A stretch of 29,117 nt of DNA from positions 1 to 29,117 of the forward strand of contig JBFEUI010000029.1 in assembly GCA_041547565.1 (NCBI GenBank), written 5' to 3'. The notes under the pieces were generated by a model, which saw only the letters and a program-made list of their open reading frames with translations, was not told the origin of the DNA and searched no databases. Position numbers and translations under genes: made by a program. Position 1 is the stretch's first letter; every line of letters starts with the position of its first letter. Positions 1-8,241 of the stretch are shown here, in pieces. Source of the stretch: JBFEUI01 sp041547565 (GTDB taxonomy: Bacteria; Pseudomonadota; Gammaproteobacteria; Thiohalomonadales; Thiohalomonadaceae).

Positions 1-1
1 T

Positions 2-91
2 GTCGCCAAGAAGAAGGCTGTCGCCAAGAAGAAGGCTGTCGCCAAGAAGAAGGCTGTCGCCAAGAAGAAGGCGGTCGCCAAGAAGAAGGCG
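2..91 (+). repeat. 18-bp in-frame tandem repeat (5 copies visible)
   Basis: Five consecutive 18-bp units begin at 2, 20, 38, 56 and 74. They are nearly identical, with only the last codon alternating between GCT and GCG. Each encodes VAKKKA. The array continues beyond the left edge, so the true copy number is unknown. Near-identity at the DNA level suggests recent expansion by slippage or recombination. Confidence 0.9.
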
Positions 92-142
92 GTGGCAGGA
101 AAAAAAGCGACAGCTAAGAAGAAATCGAGTAAACGGCGCTAA
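2..142 (+). CDS. Lysine/alanine-rich histone H1-like protein, C-terminal end (5' partial)
   Basis: The reading frame is open from the window edge to a TAA at 140-142. It encodes five copies of the hexapeptide VAKKKA and then a short lysine-rich tail ending SSKRR. Composition and repetition match the basic tails of bacterial histone H1-like or AlgP-like DNA-binding proteins, which bind DNA through charge. That role is inferred from composition alone, because the N-terminal part lies outside the window. A strong terminator follows at 171-203, so this is the end of a transcription unit. Repeat number in such genes commonly varies between strains. Confidence 0.75.
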   Translation, partial: VAKKKAVAKKKAVAKKKAVAKKKAVAKKKAVAGKKATAKKKSSKRR

Positions 143-170
143 CAGCCTGATACTTTTGCAGTAATAATAG

Positions 171-203
171 CGGCCGCACAGGGGACTGTGTGGCCGTTTT
201 CTT
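171..203 (+). terminator. Rho-independent terminator of the histone-like gene
   Basis: An 11-bp stem (171-181 pairing with 186-196, one G-U pair at 176/191) closes on a GGGA tetraloop. It is followed directly by TTTTCTTATT. It lies 28 nt after the stop codon of the lysine-rich gene and is the clearest terminator in the window. Confidence 0.85.
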
Positions 204-227
204 ATTAAGGATTTTTCTCACTATACA
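199..227 (+). promoter_or_regulatory. Possible sigma-70 promoter for the small membrane protein
   Basis: TATACA at 222-227 resembles a -10 box. TTCTTA at 199-204 is a weak -35 match at 17-nt spacing. Transcription would start near 234 and leave a leader of about 70 nt before the ATG at 302. The -35 box overlaps the T-tract of the preceding terminator, so this is tentative. Confidence 0.3.
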
Positions 228-301
228 AGGCCCAGGGGGGCTGCTATTCGGTATAGCTCCGGCCGTCGTATTGTCCTGTCGGTATCAAGGAGGAGAGAGC
301 C

Positions 302-442
302 ATGCAGATTAGCCGTTCTGATTTCATTCCTGCCCTGCTGTTACTGCTCGCCATGTTTTTGATCCTGGTTGATCCGGATCCGGTTCCCGAGCAGGTCACC
401 GCCCACTCACCCCAAGTCACCCAGCTGAGCATGAAGAAGTAG
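302..442 (+). CDS. Small single-span membrane protein, 46 aa
   Basis: A short frame from ATG 302 to TAG 440-442 is preceded by a strong ribosome binding site (AAGGAGGAG, 287-295) at good spacing, which makes real translation likely. The product has a hydrophobic stretch at about residues 8-23 (rich in L, A, M, F and I). A proline/acidic segment (DPDPVPE) and a polar tail ending MKK follow. This fits a small inner-membrane protein with one transmembrane helix. I do not recognise a family and assign no function. It sits alone between the terminator at 171-203 and hrpA. Confidence 0.6.
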   Translation: MQISRSDFIPALLLLLAMFLILVDPDPVPEQVTAHSPQVTQLSMKK

Positions 443-602
443 TGGCTGTTGCAATAAGGGGATTCCCGCCCGCCTGATTTGGCGGCCAGTGGCTGTATCA
501 CCGACTTCCTTTCAATTTCTGCCGGCGCCGTTTTAGCGTAATGCGCATCCATTGAGTATCATGCCACGCTCTACTGAATAAGGGCGAGCGTGGCGGTAAG
601 GC

Positions 603-3600
603 GTGCAAGGGCAGTTCAAACAATTTGAACATGAACTGACGGAGTGTATGACTCAGGACGGCTATCGTCTGCGCAAACGCCTGGCAGGGTTGCAGCGCCG
701 TGCCAGGGCGGGCAAGCCGGTCGATCGCGGGCTCAGGGAGATGGCTGAAGCCATCCGCCATTCCCGTGACCGGCGGGCGCGGCGGGAGGCGCAAAAGCCG
801 CCCATCAAGTATCCGGAACAACTGCCTGTCTCCGCCAGGCGGGCGGAGATTGCCGAGGCGATTGCTCGGCACCAGGTGGTTGTGATTGCCGGTGAGACCG
901 GCTCGGGCAAGACCACGCAGTTGCCGAAGGTCTGCCTGGAACTGGGGCGGGGTGCGGCAGGATTGATAGGCCACACCCAGCCCAGGCGTATCGCCGCACG
1001 CAGCGTAGCAACCCGTATTGCAGAGGAGCTGAAGACAGAGCCGGGAGGGCTGGTCGGCTACAAGGTGCGTTTTACCGATCACACCGGCCCGGACAGCCGG
1101 ATCAAGTTGATGACCGACGGTATCCTGCTGGCAGAGGTGCAGAGTGATCATCTGCTGACGCAGTACGATACCCTGATTATCGATGAGGCGCATGAGCGCA
1201 GCCTCAATATCGACTTTCTGCTCGGTTACCTGAAGCAGCTGTTGCCGAAGCGCCCCGACCTGAAACTGATCATCACCTCGGCGACCATCAATACCGAATC
1301 GTTTTCGCGCTTTTTCGACGATGCACCGGTGCTCGAGGTATCCGGTCGTACCTACCCGGTGGAGGTGCGCTACCGGCCTTTGCTGGAGGAGGATGAGGAG
1401 GGGCGTGACCGTGACCTGCCCGAGGCGATTATCGATGCGGTGGATGAGCTGACGCGGGAGGACCCGCTGGGGGATATACTGATCTTTCTCCCCGGTGAGC
1501 GCCAGATACGTGAGACAGCCGAGGTGCTGCGAAAGCACAAAATGCGCGAGACCGAGGTGTTGCCGCTCTACTCGCGCCTCTCGGTAGCGGAGCAGGATCG
1601 CATCTTCCGTGGCCACCGGGGACGGCGCATTGTGCTGGCGACCAACGTGGCGGAAACCTCGCTCACGGTACCGGGAATACGTTTTGTGATCGACCCGGGG
1701 CAGGCGCGCATCAGTCGCTACAGCCATCGCACCAAGGTACAGCGACTACCCATCGAGGCGATCTCCCAGGCCTCCGCCAACCAGCGCTCGGGCCGCTGTG
1801 GCCGTGTCAGTGCAGGGGTGTGTATCCGCCTCTATGCGGAACAGGATTATGCGGCACGTCCGCGTTTTACCGATCCCGAGCTGCTGCGCACCAATCTGGC
1901 CAGCGTCATTCTGCAGATGGCCGCCCTGGGGCTGGGTGAGGTTGAGGCGTTTCCGTTTCTGGATGCACCGGACCGGCGCTACGTCACCGACGGTTATCGC
2001 CTGCTGCATGAACTCGGTGCGGTGGATAAACGAAATCGGTTGACCGAGATCGGTCGCAAGCTGGCGCGCCTGCCGGTCGACCCGCGTATCGGTCGCATGC
2101 TGCTGGCGGCTGATCGTGAAGGCAGCCTCAATGAGGTGTTGACCATTGCCTCGGCACTGGCGGTGCAGGACCCGCGCGAACGTCCGCTGGATGCGCAGCA
2201 GGCGGCCGATACGGCACACGCCCGTTTCCACGATGAGCGTTCCGATTTTCTGTCACTGCTGAAGCTGTGGGACTACTACCATGAACAGTCGCGCCACCTC
2301 TCACGCAGCAAGCTGCGCAAACAGTGCCGCAAGGAGTTTCTCTCCTACCTGCGTCTGCGCGAGTGGCACGACATTCACGGTCAGCTGCTGGCCCAGGTCA
2401 AGGAGCTGGGGTTGCGGGTCAGTGACGAGGAGGCCGACTACGGCGCCATTCACCGTGCACTATTGACCGGCCTGCTGGGCAATATCGCCGTCAAGACCGA
2501 GAAACACGACTACCTGGGGGCGCGCAACATCAAACTGGCGGTGTTTCCCGGTTCCGGCCTGTTTAAAAAACCGCCCAAGTGGCTGGTTGCCGCCGAACTG
2601 GTGGAGACCTCGCGGCTCTACGCGCGCACCGTGGCGAAGATCGATGCGGCATGGATCGAGCCGTTGGCCCGGCACCTGGTCAAGCGCCACTACTCCGAGC
2701 CGCACTGGGCGAAGCGCCCGGCGCAGGTGTCCGCCTACGAGCGTGTCACCCTGTACGGTCTGCCCGTGGTGATGAAGCGGCCGGTCAATTACGGCCCGAT
2801 TGACCCGGTGTTGTCGCGCGAACTGTTTATCCGTCATGCGCTGGTTGAGGGCGAGTATCGTAGCCAGGCGCCCTTTTTTGCACATAACCGTGCCTTGATT
2901 GCGGAGGTGGAGGCGCTGGAGGCCCGCTCCCGCAGGCGCGATATCCTGGTTGATGAACAGGTGCTGTACGAATTTTTCGACAAGCGCCTGCCGGAGGGGA
3001 TCTACAGCGGCAAGCACTTTGAGTCGTGGCGCAAAAAGGCTGAGCGCGGGGAGCCGCGGCTGCTGTATCTAAGCCGGGAGGTGTTGATGCAGCATGAGGC
3101 CGCATCGGTCAAGTCCGAGTCTTTTCCCGAATCGATCCGGTGGCAGGGGATGGAACTGCCGTTGAGCTACCATTTTGAACCGGGTGAAGCGGATGACGGG
3201 GTGACGTTGCGTGTTCCGCTGGGCGCACTCCCTGCGCTGCAGGCGGCACGTTTTGAGTGGCTGGTGCCCGGCCTTCTCGAAGAGAAGCTCATCGCGCTTA
3301 TCAAGTCGCTGCCCAAGTCATTACGGCGTAACTTTGTGCCGGCCGTCAATTTTGCTGAGGCGGCGCTGCGGGTGTTGAGTGCGTGTGACCAGCCGTTGAC
3401 CGGTGAGCTTGGCAGGCAACTGCATCGCATGACAGGCGTAGAGGTGCCTGCGGAGGCATGGAATATTGCGGCGCTGCCGCCTCACCTGTTGATGAATTTC
3501 CGCGTGGTGGATGAGCAGGGAAAAACAGTCGCGCAGGGGCGTGAGCTGGAGGTGTTACAGGCCAAGCTGGCCAGGCGGGTCAGGGCCAGTCTGTCGGAAG

Positions 3601-4484
3601 CACCCGTCACAAGCCTGGAAAGGGACACCCTCAAAATCTGGGATTTCGGTGAACTGCCGGAGCATGTGGAGTTGCAACAGCAGGGCGTGACGCTGCGTGC
3701 CTGGCCGGCATTGACCGTGGAGAAAGCTGCGGTGGCACTCAGGATTTTCGACTCCAGGGAACGGGCCGATTGGCACATGCAGCGCGGCCTGCGCAAACTG
3801 CTGCTGCTTCAGCTAACAGACAAGGTCAAGTATCTGCGAAAAAATATCCCGTCACTTCAGCAGATGTGCCTCTACTATGCCGGCCTGGGAAGCTGTGAAC
3901 AGCTGCGCGAGGATATCATCGAGGCGGCCGTGGCCAGGGTGCTTGCTGAGAATAATATGGAGCAGGCGCGTGATCCGGGTGCGTTTGACAGGCTGCTGGA
4001 ACAGCTGCGCGACGAACTTGTCACTGCGGCGAATGAATTGGCCGCCACGGTGGCGGATGTGCTGCAACGGTATCACGCCATCGACAGGGCACTGAAGGGC
4101 AAGCTTGCCCCCGACATGTTGTACTCGGCAGCGGATATCAGGGAACAGCTGGAGCGGCTGGTCCACGAGGGCTTTGTCACCGATACCCCCACAGCGTGGA
4201 TGCCGCATCTGCCGAGGTATTTGCAGGGGATAGAAAAGCGTCTTGAAAAACTGGCACAGTCCCCGGAACGGGATGTCAGGCTCATGCGCACGATGCGGCA
4301 CCTGTGGGATGCCTATTTTGACTGGCGTCAGGCGGCAGAGCCGTGGCAAGGTGATGAACCGAATGCGCTGCGATTCAGGTGGCTGCTGGAGGAGCTGCGC
4401 GTCTCGCTCTTTGCGCAGGAGCTTAAAACAATCGAGTCGGTTTCTGTTAAGCGGCTGGAACGCTTGTGGAAGTCGATAAGCTGA
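603..4484 (+). CDS. hrpA: ATP-dependent RNA helicase HrpA
   Basis: This 1293-residue DEAH-box helicase matches E. coli HrpA (about 1300 aa) along its whole length. HrpA acts on cytoplasmic RNA and is linked to mRNA processing and rescue of stalled ribosomes. Visible motifs are Walker A GETGSGKT (97-104), DEAH (194-197), SAT (226-228) and the motif VI region QRSGRCGR. HA2 and OB-fold regions follow, and then the long HrpA-specific C-terminal DUF3418 region. The GTG start at 603 is chosen because residues 6-28 still align with the E. coli N-terminus. ATG 648, preceded by GGAG, is the alternative. fliW follows after 40 nt on the same strand, but a shared transcript is not demonstrated. Confidence 0.96.
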   Translation: MQGQFKQFEHELTECMTQDGYRLRKRLAGLQRRARAGKPVDRGLREMAEAIRHSRDRRARREAQKPPIKYPEQLPVSARRAEIAEAIARHQVVVIAGETGSGKTTQLPKVCLELGRGAAGLIGHTQPRRIAARSVATRIAEELKTEPGGLVGYKVRFTDHTGPDSRIKLMTDGILLAEVQSDHLLTQYDTLIIDEAHERSLNIDFLLGYLKQLLPKRPDLKLIITSATINTESFSRFFDDAPVLEVSGRTYPVEVRYRPLLEEDEEGRDRDLPEAIIDAVDELTREDPLGDILIFLPGERQIRETAEVLRKHKMRETEVLPLYSRLSVAEQDRIFRGHRGRRIVLATNVAETSLTVPGIRFVIDPGQARISRYSHRTKVQRLPIEAISQASANQRSGRCGRVSAGVCIRLYAEQDYAARPRFTDPELLRTNLASVILQMAALGLGEVEAFPFLDAPDRRYVTDGYRLLHELGAVDKRNRLTEIGRKLARLPVDPRIGRMLLAADREGSLNEVLTIASALAVQDPRERPLDAQQAADTAHARFHDERSDFLSLLKLWDYYHEQSRHLSRSKLRKQCRKEFLSYLRLREWHDIHGQLLAQVKELGLRVSDEEADYGAIHRALLTGLLGNIAVKTEKHDYLGARNIKLAVFPGSGLFKKPPKWLVAAELVETSRLYARTVAKIDAAWIEPLARHLVKRHYSEPHWAKRPAQVSAYERVTLYGLPVVMKRPVNYGPIDPVLSRELFIRHALVEGEYRSQAPFFAHNRALIAEVEALEARSRRRDILVDEQVLYEFFDKRLPEGIYSGKHFESWRKKAERGEPRLLYLSREVLMQHEAASVKSESFPESIRWQGMELPLSYHFEPGEADDGVTLRVPLGALPALQAARFEWLVPGLLEEKLIALIKSLPKSLRRNFVPAVNFAEAALRVLSACDQPLTGELGRQLHRMTGVEVPAEAWNIAALPPHLLMNFRVVDEQGKTVAQGRELEVLQAKLARRVRASLSEAPVTSLERDTLKIWDFGELPEHVELQQQGVTLRAWPALTVEKAAVALRIFDSRERADWHMQRGLRKLLLLQLTDKVKYLRKNIPSLQQMCLYYAGLGSCEQLREDIIEAAVARVLAENNMEQARDPGAFDRLLEQLRDELVTAANELAATVADVLQRYHAIDRALKGKLAPDMLYSAADIREQLERLVHEGFVTDTPTAWMPHLPRYLQGIEKRLEKLAQSPERDVRLMRTMRHLWDAYFDWRQAAEPWQGDEPNALRFRWLLEELRVSLFAQELKTIESVSVKRLERLWKSIS

Positions 4485-4524
4485 TTATATTCAGTAGAGT
4501 GAAGCGTGATGAAGGGGTGCCACG

Positions 4525-4977
4525 ATGAAAATAGTCACAGCAGATTTTGGTGAACAGGAGGCCGATCCTGAATCGGTGATCACATTTCCGGCCGGACTGC
4601 CCGGCATGGAAGATAACCGGCATTTCAAATTGTACTACGAACAGGAGGAGGCGGCTGTGCTGACCATGCAATCGCTGGATAGCGCGGAGGTGGCCTTTTC
4701 CGTGGCAAACCCGGCCACGTTCAATATCGGCTATGAGTTCACGCTAACGGATGAAGAGGTGGCGCTGATCGAACTGGATGAAGCAGCAGACGCTGAAATA
4801 CTGCTGATTTTGCGCAAGGCGTTGCCAGGGGAGGAAGTGCGCACTGGTGTGGATATAGTCAACCCGGGGATGCGTGCCAATATCAGAAGCCCGATCGTGC
4901 TGAATACCAGCAGACGCCTGGCGCTGCAAAAGGCTCTCAGGAATGTAGAGCACTATACGGTCGTCAAAGAGGTGTAA
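4525..4977 (+). CDS. fliW: Flagellar assembly factor FliW
   Basis: The 150-residue product fits the FliW family in length and pattern: an N-terminal segment with ITFPAGLPGME, a central acidic beta-barrel region, and the late NIRSPIVLNTSRRLALQ motif. In Bacillus and Campylobacter, FliW binds flagellin and also binds CsrA, relieving CsrA repression of flagellin mRNA. The start at 4525 has AAGGGG (4512-4517) upstream. It follows hrpA by 40 nt, and no csrA or flagellar gene is present in the window. FliW is uncommon in gammaproteobacteria, where CsrA is usually controlled by small RNAs. The family call is firm; the regulatory role here is inferred. Confidence 0.92.
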   Translation: MKIVTADFGEQEADPESVITFPAGLPGMEDNRHFKLYYEQEEAAVLTMQSLDSAEVAFSVANPATFNIGYEFTLTDEEVALIELDEAADAEILLILRKALPGEEVRTGVDIVNPGMRANIRSPIVLNTSRRLALQKALRNVEHYTVVKEV

Positions 4978-5095
4978 AGGGGAACGTATCTAACACAGCA
5001 TAGTAGCGATCGCGAGAAAAACAAGTCTGTCGCCGCTGCGGTAATCTGCGTGTCTGCTTCACCGTGATTGCTCCTCTGACGGGTGATAATTTGTC

Positions 5096-5101
5096 TATAC
5101 T
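5096..5101 (+). promoter_or_regulatory. Possible -10 box ahead of the SirB1-type gene
   Basis: TATACT at 5096-5101 is a good -10 match, but no convincing -35 lies 16-18 nt upstream. If used, transcription would begin near 5108. That would favour the ATG at 5135 over the GTG at 5111 as the start of the next gene. Confidence 0.25.
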
Positions 5102-5110
5102 TTCTGGAAA

Positions 5111-5974
5111 GTGAAGCATGATATTGAGCAGACGATGCAGGCCACCTCTGAGCGATTACTGGAAATTGTACATAGCCCATCCAGGGAGATCAGGCTGGCG
5201 GAAGCCGCGCTGCTGCTCGCCCAGGAACAGTACCCCGTTCTTGATGTCGAAAAATACCTGAGCCATCTGGACAACTATGCCTCATCAATAATCCACGCGC
5301 TGCCGCTGGAGCCGAATCTTGGTGACCTCGTGTTTTCACTCAACACGTTCTTGTTTGACGACATGGGTTTCTCCGGCCTGGGTGTGGATACGGCCATGGA
5401 AAGCGGTAATTACCTGAACCGTGTTATCGACATGAAACGCGGAAGCCCGATCACGCTGGCCATTATTTACATGGAGGTTGGGCGGCGGCTGGGTATGGAA
5501 TTCGAGGGTGTTTTCTTTCCGGGACACTTTCTTGTCAAGCTCAGGGCGGGGGGATTTGAGGCCATCATCGATCCGTTATCAGGGGGGCTGTCGATGATGG
5601 AGGACGAACTGGACGTGCTGTTGGGTCAGGCGTTTGGTACGGAGCGGTTGTCACCCAGTTCCATGAGAGGCTTTCTTGGCTCAAGTGATGACCGGGAGGT
5701 ACTTGTCTGTATGCTGCGAGGACTTAAAAGCATTTATCTGAAACAGAATGATATTGAAAAGGCGCTATGGTCCATAGAACGTATTCTGGCGATTTCACCT
5801 GGGGCCGCGAATGAATTGCGTGATCGTGCCGCCCTGTATGAGCACCTGGGTTATACCAACGCAGCGGCGGCCGACTACAGCCATTACCTCGAACTGGTGC
5901 CCGGTGCCATTGACGAACCGATGGTCAGAAACAGGCTGACCTCGCTGCTGCACTCCGGCATCACCCTGCACTAG
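5111..5974 (+). CDS. SirB1-family transglutaminase-like/TPR protein
   Basis: The 287-residue product has the SirB1 (YchA) layout. An N-terminal transglutaminase-like domain carries the family pattern KRGSPITLAIIYMEVGRRLG and FPGHFLVKL (about residues 115-155). A C-terminal tetratricopeptide pair (about 200-275) includes an ASP-type turn (ISPGAANELRDRAALYEHLG). SirB1 proteins are cytoplasmic and their biochemical role is unsettled; the name comes from a Salmonella invasion-gene phenotype. The transglutaminase fold in this family usually lacks a proven activity. The GTG start at 5111 has a poor ribosome site, and ATG 5135 is a plausible alternative. A SirB2 homologue lies separately at 7844-8221, whereas the two are adjacent in enterics. 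Confidence 0.85.
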   Translation: MKHDIEQTMQATSERLLEIVHSPSREIRLAEAALLLAQEQYPVLDVEKYLSHLDNYASSIIHALPLEPNLGDLVFSLNTFLFDDMGFSGLGVDTAMESGNYLNRVIDMKRGSPITLAIIYMEVGRRLGMEFEGVFFPGHFLVKLRAGGFEAIIDPLSGGLSMMEDELDVLLGQAFGTERLSPSSMRGFLGSSDDREVLVCMLRGLKSIYLKQNDIEKALWSIERILAISPGAANELRDRAALYEHLGYTNAAAADYSHYLELVPGAIDEPMVRNRLTSLLHSGITLH

Positions 5975-6111
5975 TACCCTGACACCGTATCCGTTGATCG
6001 CAGGCGGCCGCTATGGGTTGCGTGCACTGCGGTGTGCGCAGGCTAAAACAGGTTGCCTTTGCCTGGGGCATTTGCGACATTGTAGCGAAAGTTCAATACG
6101 GAGATGTTCAA

Positions 6112-7431
6112 TTGCGCGGTTTGCTAAACAGGGGGCGTGAGTTTTTTGTAGATGAGATGTGGCGGCTGGATGTCTCGTCGCTGACAACAGCGCAGCGTTA
6201 TGCAGTCAATACTTTGCGCATCCTTTTTGTTCTGTTCAAGGAAGTCTCAAGCGGTATGTTGACGCTACGCGCGATGAGCCTTGTCTATACGACGCTGTTG
6301 TCGCTGGTGCCGCTTATCGCCGTGAGCTTCTCCGTACTCAAGGCCTTTGGCGTCCACAACCAGGTTGAACCGCTGCTGAGTAATTTTGTTGCGCCATTGG
6401 GGCCGAAAGGTATCGAGATCGTCGACAAGATTCTCCTGTTTGTCGAGAACATGAAGGTGGGGGTGCTGGGTGCGCTTGGTCTGGGGCTTCTACTCTATAC
6501 CGTCATATCACTGATCCAGAAAATTGAAAGTGCCTTTAATGCCGTCTGGCGTACCAAGGCGCGCCGGTCGATCTCGCGCCGCTTCAGCGACTACCTGAGC
6601 GTGATTATGGTGGGGCCGGTGCTGGTGTTTTCGGCGATGGGGGTCACCGCCACGGTGATGAATACCCGGGTCGTCCAGACGATGATTGCGATTGAACCGT
6701 TTGGAAGCCTGTTTCTATTTGCCGGCAAACTGCTGCCCTACCTGTTTGTCATTGCCGCCTTCACTTTTATCTATATGTTTGTGCCCAATACCCGTGTCAA
6801 GGTGCGCTCCGCGCTGACCGGGGCGATCGTCGGTGGTGTACTGTGGGAGACGACGGGGCTTTTGTTTGCCTCCTTCGCGGCGGGTTCGACCAAATATGCA
6901 GCCATCTATTCGGGTTTTGCCATCCTGATCATGTTCATGATCTGGCTCTACCTGAGCTGGCTGATACTGCTGTTTGGCGCCCATGTCGCCTATCTGCACC
7001 AGCATCCGGAGCAGATTCGGCCGAATCGGGAGCGGGTCGTGTTGAGTGGCCGCCACTATGAAAGGCTTGGCCTGCTTATCATGACACTGCTTGCTGAGTA
7101 CTACTGCAACGGCGGTGAGAAATGGAACACCCATGCCCTGGCATCGCGGGTCAAGCTGCCCGATGAGACTGTCGACGAGGTGATTGAATACCTCATCGGC
7201 AAGGGGCTGATTATCGAGACGGCTGATGACCCTGCCTGTTACGTGCCGGCACATGACCCGGCAATGCTGAAGCTGGATGAACTGTTGAATACACTGCGTA
7301 GCGCCGGTGAAGCGGATTACCTTTTCGATACCGAGGCGGTAAATATACACACTGTTGAGAGGGTGCTTGATGAGGTGGCCGGCAAACGCAGTGCTGCCCT
7401 TGCCGGGCGCAGCTTGAGAGACCTGTTGTAG
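6112..7431 (+). CDS. YihY/BrkB-family inner-membrane protein
   Basis: The product has the YihY/virulence factor BrkB fold: about six transmembrane helices, beginning at the signature SLVYTTLLSLVPLIAVSFSV and including FIYMFVPNTRVK and the GAIVGGVLWE segment. After the membrane part come about 110 soluble residues that look like a winged helix (YCNGGEKWNTHALASRV and DETVDEVIEYLIGKG). The family was once called RNase BN in error; its transport or envelope role is unproven. I chose the TTG at 6112 because GGAG (6100-6103) sits 8 nt upstream and the length before the first helix fits the family. The frame is open back to ATG 6013, which would add 33 residues with no hydrophobic signal. Confidence 0.88.
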   Translation: MRGLLNRGREFFVDEMWRLDVSSLTTAQRYAVNTLRILFVLFKEVSSGMLTLRAMSLVYTTLLSLVPLIAVSFSVLKAFGVHNQVEPLLSNFVAPLGPKGIEIVDKILLFVENMKVGVLGALGLGLLLYTVISLIQKIESAFNAVWRTKARRSISRRFSDYLSVIMVGPVLVFSAMGVTATVMNTRVVQTMIAIEPFGSLFLFAGKLLPYLFVIAAFTFIYMFVPNTRVKVRSALTGAIVGGVLWETTGLLFASFAAGSTKYAAIYSGFAILIMFMIWLYLSWLILLFGAHVAYLHQHPEQIRPNRERVVLSGRHYERLGLLIMTLLAEYYCNGGEKWNTHALASRVKLPDETVDEVIEYLIGKGLIIETADDPACYVPAHDPAMLKLDELLNTLRSAGEADYLFDTEAVNIHTVERVLDEVAGKRSAALAGRSLRDLL

Positions 7432-7439
7432 CCGGGCCG

Positions 7440-7784
7440 TTACACTTCAATGTCCACGCCGTGTTCGGGCGGTGATTCACCCTCACCCTGTTCTTCCTCT
7501 ACCTGATGCTCCGCGCGGTCGGCTTTGCGTCTCAATTCCGTGCGTCGCTCATGAGGGACGCGCGTGTCCAGCAGCGTGTCGCTTTTGTGCTGGCGGCGCT
7601 GTTTGCCGCGGCGCTCCTCACGGCGTTGTTCATACTCTACCGGGCGGCGTTTTGTGCCACGGCGGCCGGTCGGCGCTATCGGTGGATAGGGTTCAACGTG
7701 GTCGGTCTCCTGCACCTCTTTTTTCACGTTTGTCCGTTTCAGAGACTCAGTGCCGACATCATCTGCAGGTGGTGTGATCTTCAT
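7440..7784 (-). CDS. Highly charged conserved hypothetical protein, 114 aa
   Basis: The reverse frame encodes an Arg/Glu-rich, largely disordered protein. It contains RRGTKRRPVEYEQRREERRG, the phrase DTLLDTRVPHERR and the ending HGVDIEV. This layout (basic repeats, LLDTR, hydrophobic GxDIxV terminus) resembles short conserved proteins I recall from other gammaproteobacteria, with no known function. It fills the space between yihY (ends 7431) and sirB2 (starts 7844), where forward frames look like shadows. The ribosome site is weak. Immediately upstream lies a hexacodon frame, ATG GGC AAA ATG GCC GTA TAA, abutting the ATG with a better SD-like GGTG. Translation may be coupled, or the true start may be displaced. 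Confidence 0.6.
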   Translation of the reverse strand: MKITPPADDVGTESLKRTNVKKEVQETDHVEPYPPIAPTGRRGTKRRPVEYEQRREERRGKQRRQHKSDTLLDTRVPHERRTELRRKADRAEHQVEEEQGEGESPPEHGVDIEV

Positions 7785-7843
7785 TTATACGGCCATTTTG
7801 CCCATACTTACACCTTTGACTGTATTGCTCCGCAAAGGTTGCC

Positions 7844-8221
7844 ATGTACACCCTTAAGTTATTCCATATCAGCTGTGTTGTCATTTCGATAAGCGGTTTT
7901 TTCCTCCGTGGTCTGCTGCTGTTCACCCGCCCTGAGCTGCTTGCTCCGCGCTGGATACGTATTGCACCGCACATTGTTGATTCGCTGCTGTTTTTCTCTG
8001 GTATTGCGCTGGCTGTGGGATTCGGCTACCTGCCCTGGGAGCATGACTGGCTGCTCGCCAAGATGCTGTTGTTACTGCTGTATATCGTGTTGGGACACAT
8101 CGTGCTGGGCCGCCGTTGGCAGTTTGCGCAGGGACTCAGGTTCGGCTGTTGGATGCTGGCGCTGGCCACCGCCGGTTATATGGCCTATCTTGCGCGCTAC
8201 AAGCAGTTTCTCCTGCTATAG
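7844..8221 (+). CDS. SirB2-family integral membrane protein
   Basis: The 125-residue product is a four-helix membrane protein of the SirB2 family. It opens with LKLFHISCVVISISGFFLRG, in which an early histidine and the xSGxxFxxRG pattern are typical. It continues with the VDSLLFFSGIALA helix and ends in a third and fourth helix followed by YLARYKQF. The start is supported by AAAGG (7834-7838) at good spacing. The function of SirB2 is not established. The antiporter gene follows 20 nt after the stop, so the two are probably co-transcribed. Confidence 0.88.
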   Translation: MYTLKLFHISCVVISISGFFLRGLLLFTRPELLAPRWIRIAPHIVDSLLFFSGIALAVGFGYLPWEHDWLLAKMLLLLLYIVLGHIVLGRRWQFAQGLRFGCWMLALATAGYMAYLARYKQFLLL

Positions 8222-8241
8222 ACGCTGTTACTGAAGCCCGG

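Noticed and set aside
2..91. Left-edge repeats as a CRISPR array
   Set aside because: Units are contiguous 18-bp in-frame codons without spacers, so this is a coding tandem repeat.
498..1727. Long reverse-strand open frame (409 codons) opposite hrpA
   Set aside because: It lies entirely antisense to the well-matched hrpA coding sequence, has unrelated low-complexity His/Gln/Arg-rich composition and no SD; it is a shadow of a GC-rich gene.
7472..7892. Two forward frames between yihY and sirB2
   Set aside because: They overlap the reverse-strand charged protein and the sirB2 start, have no SD, and their Cys/Arg-rich composition looks like shadow coding.
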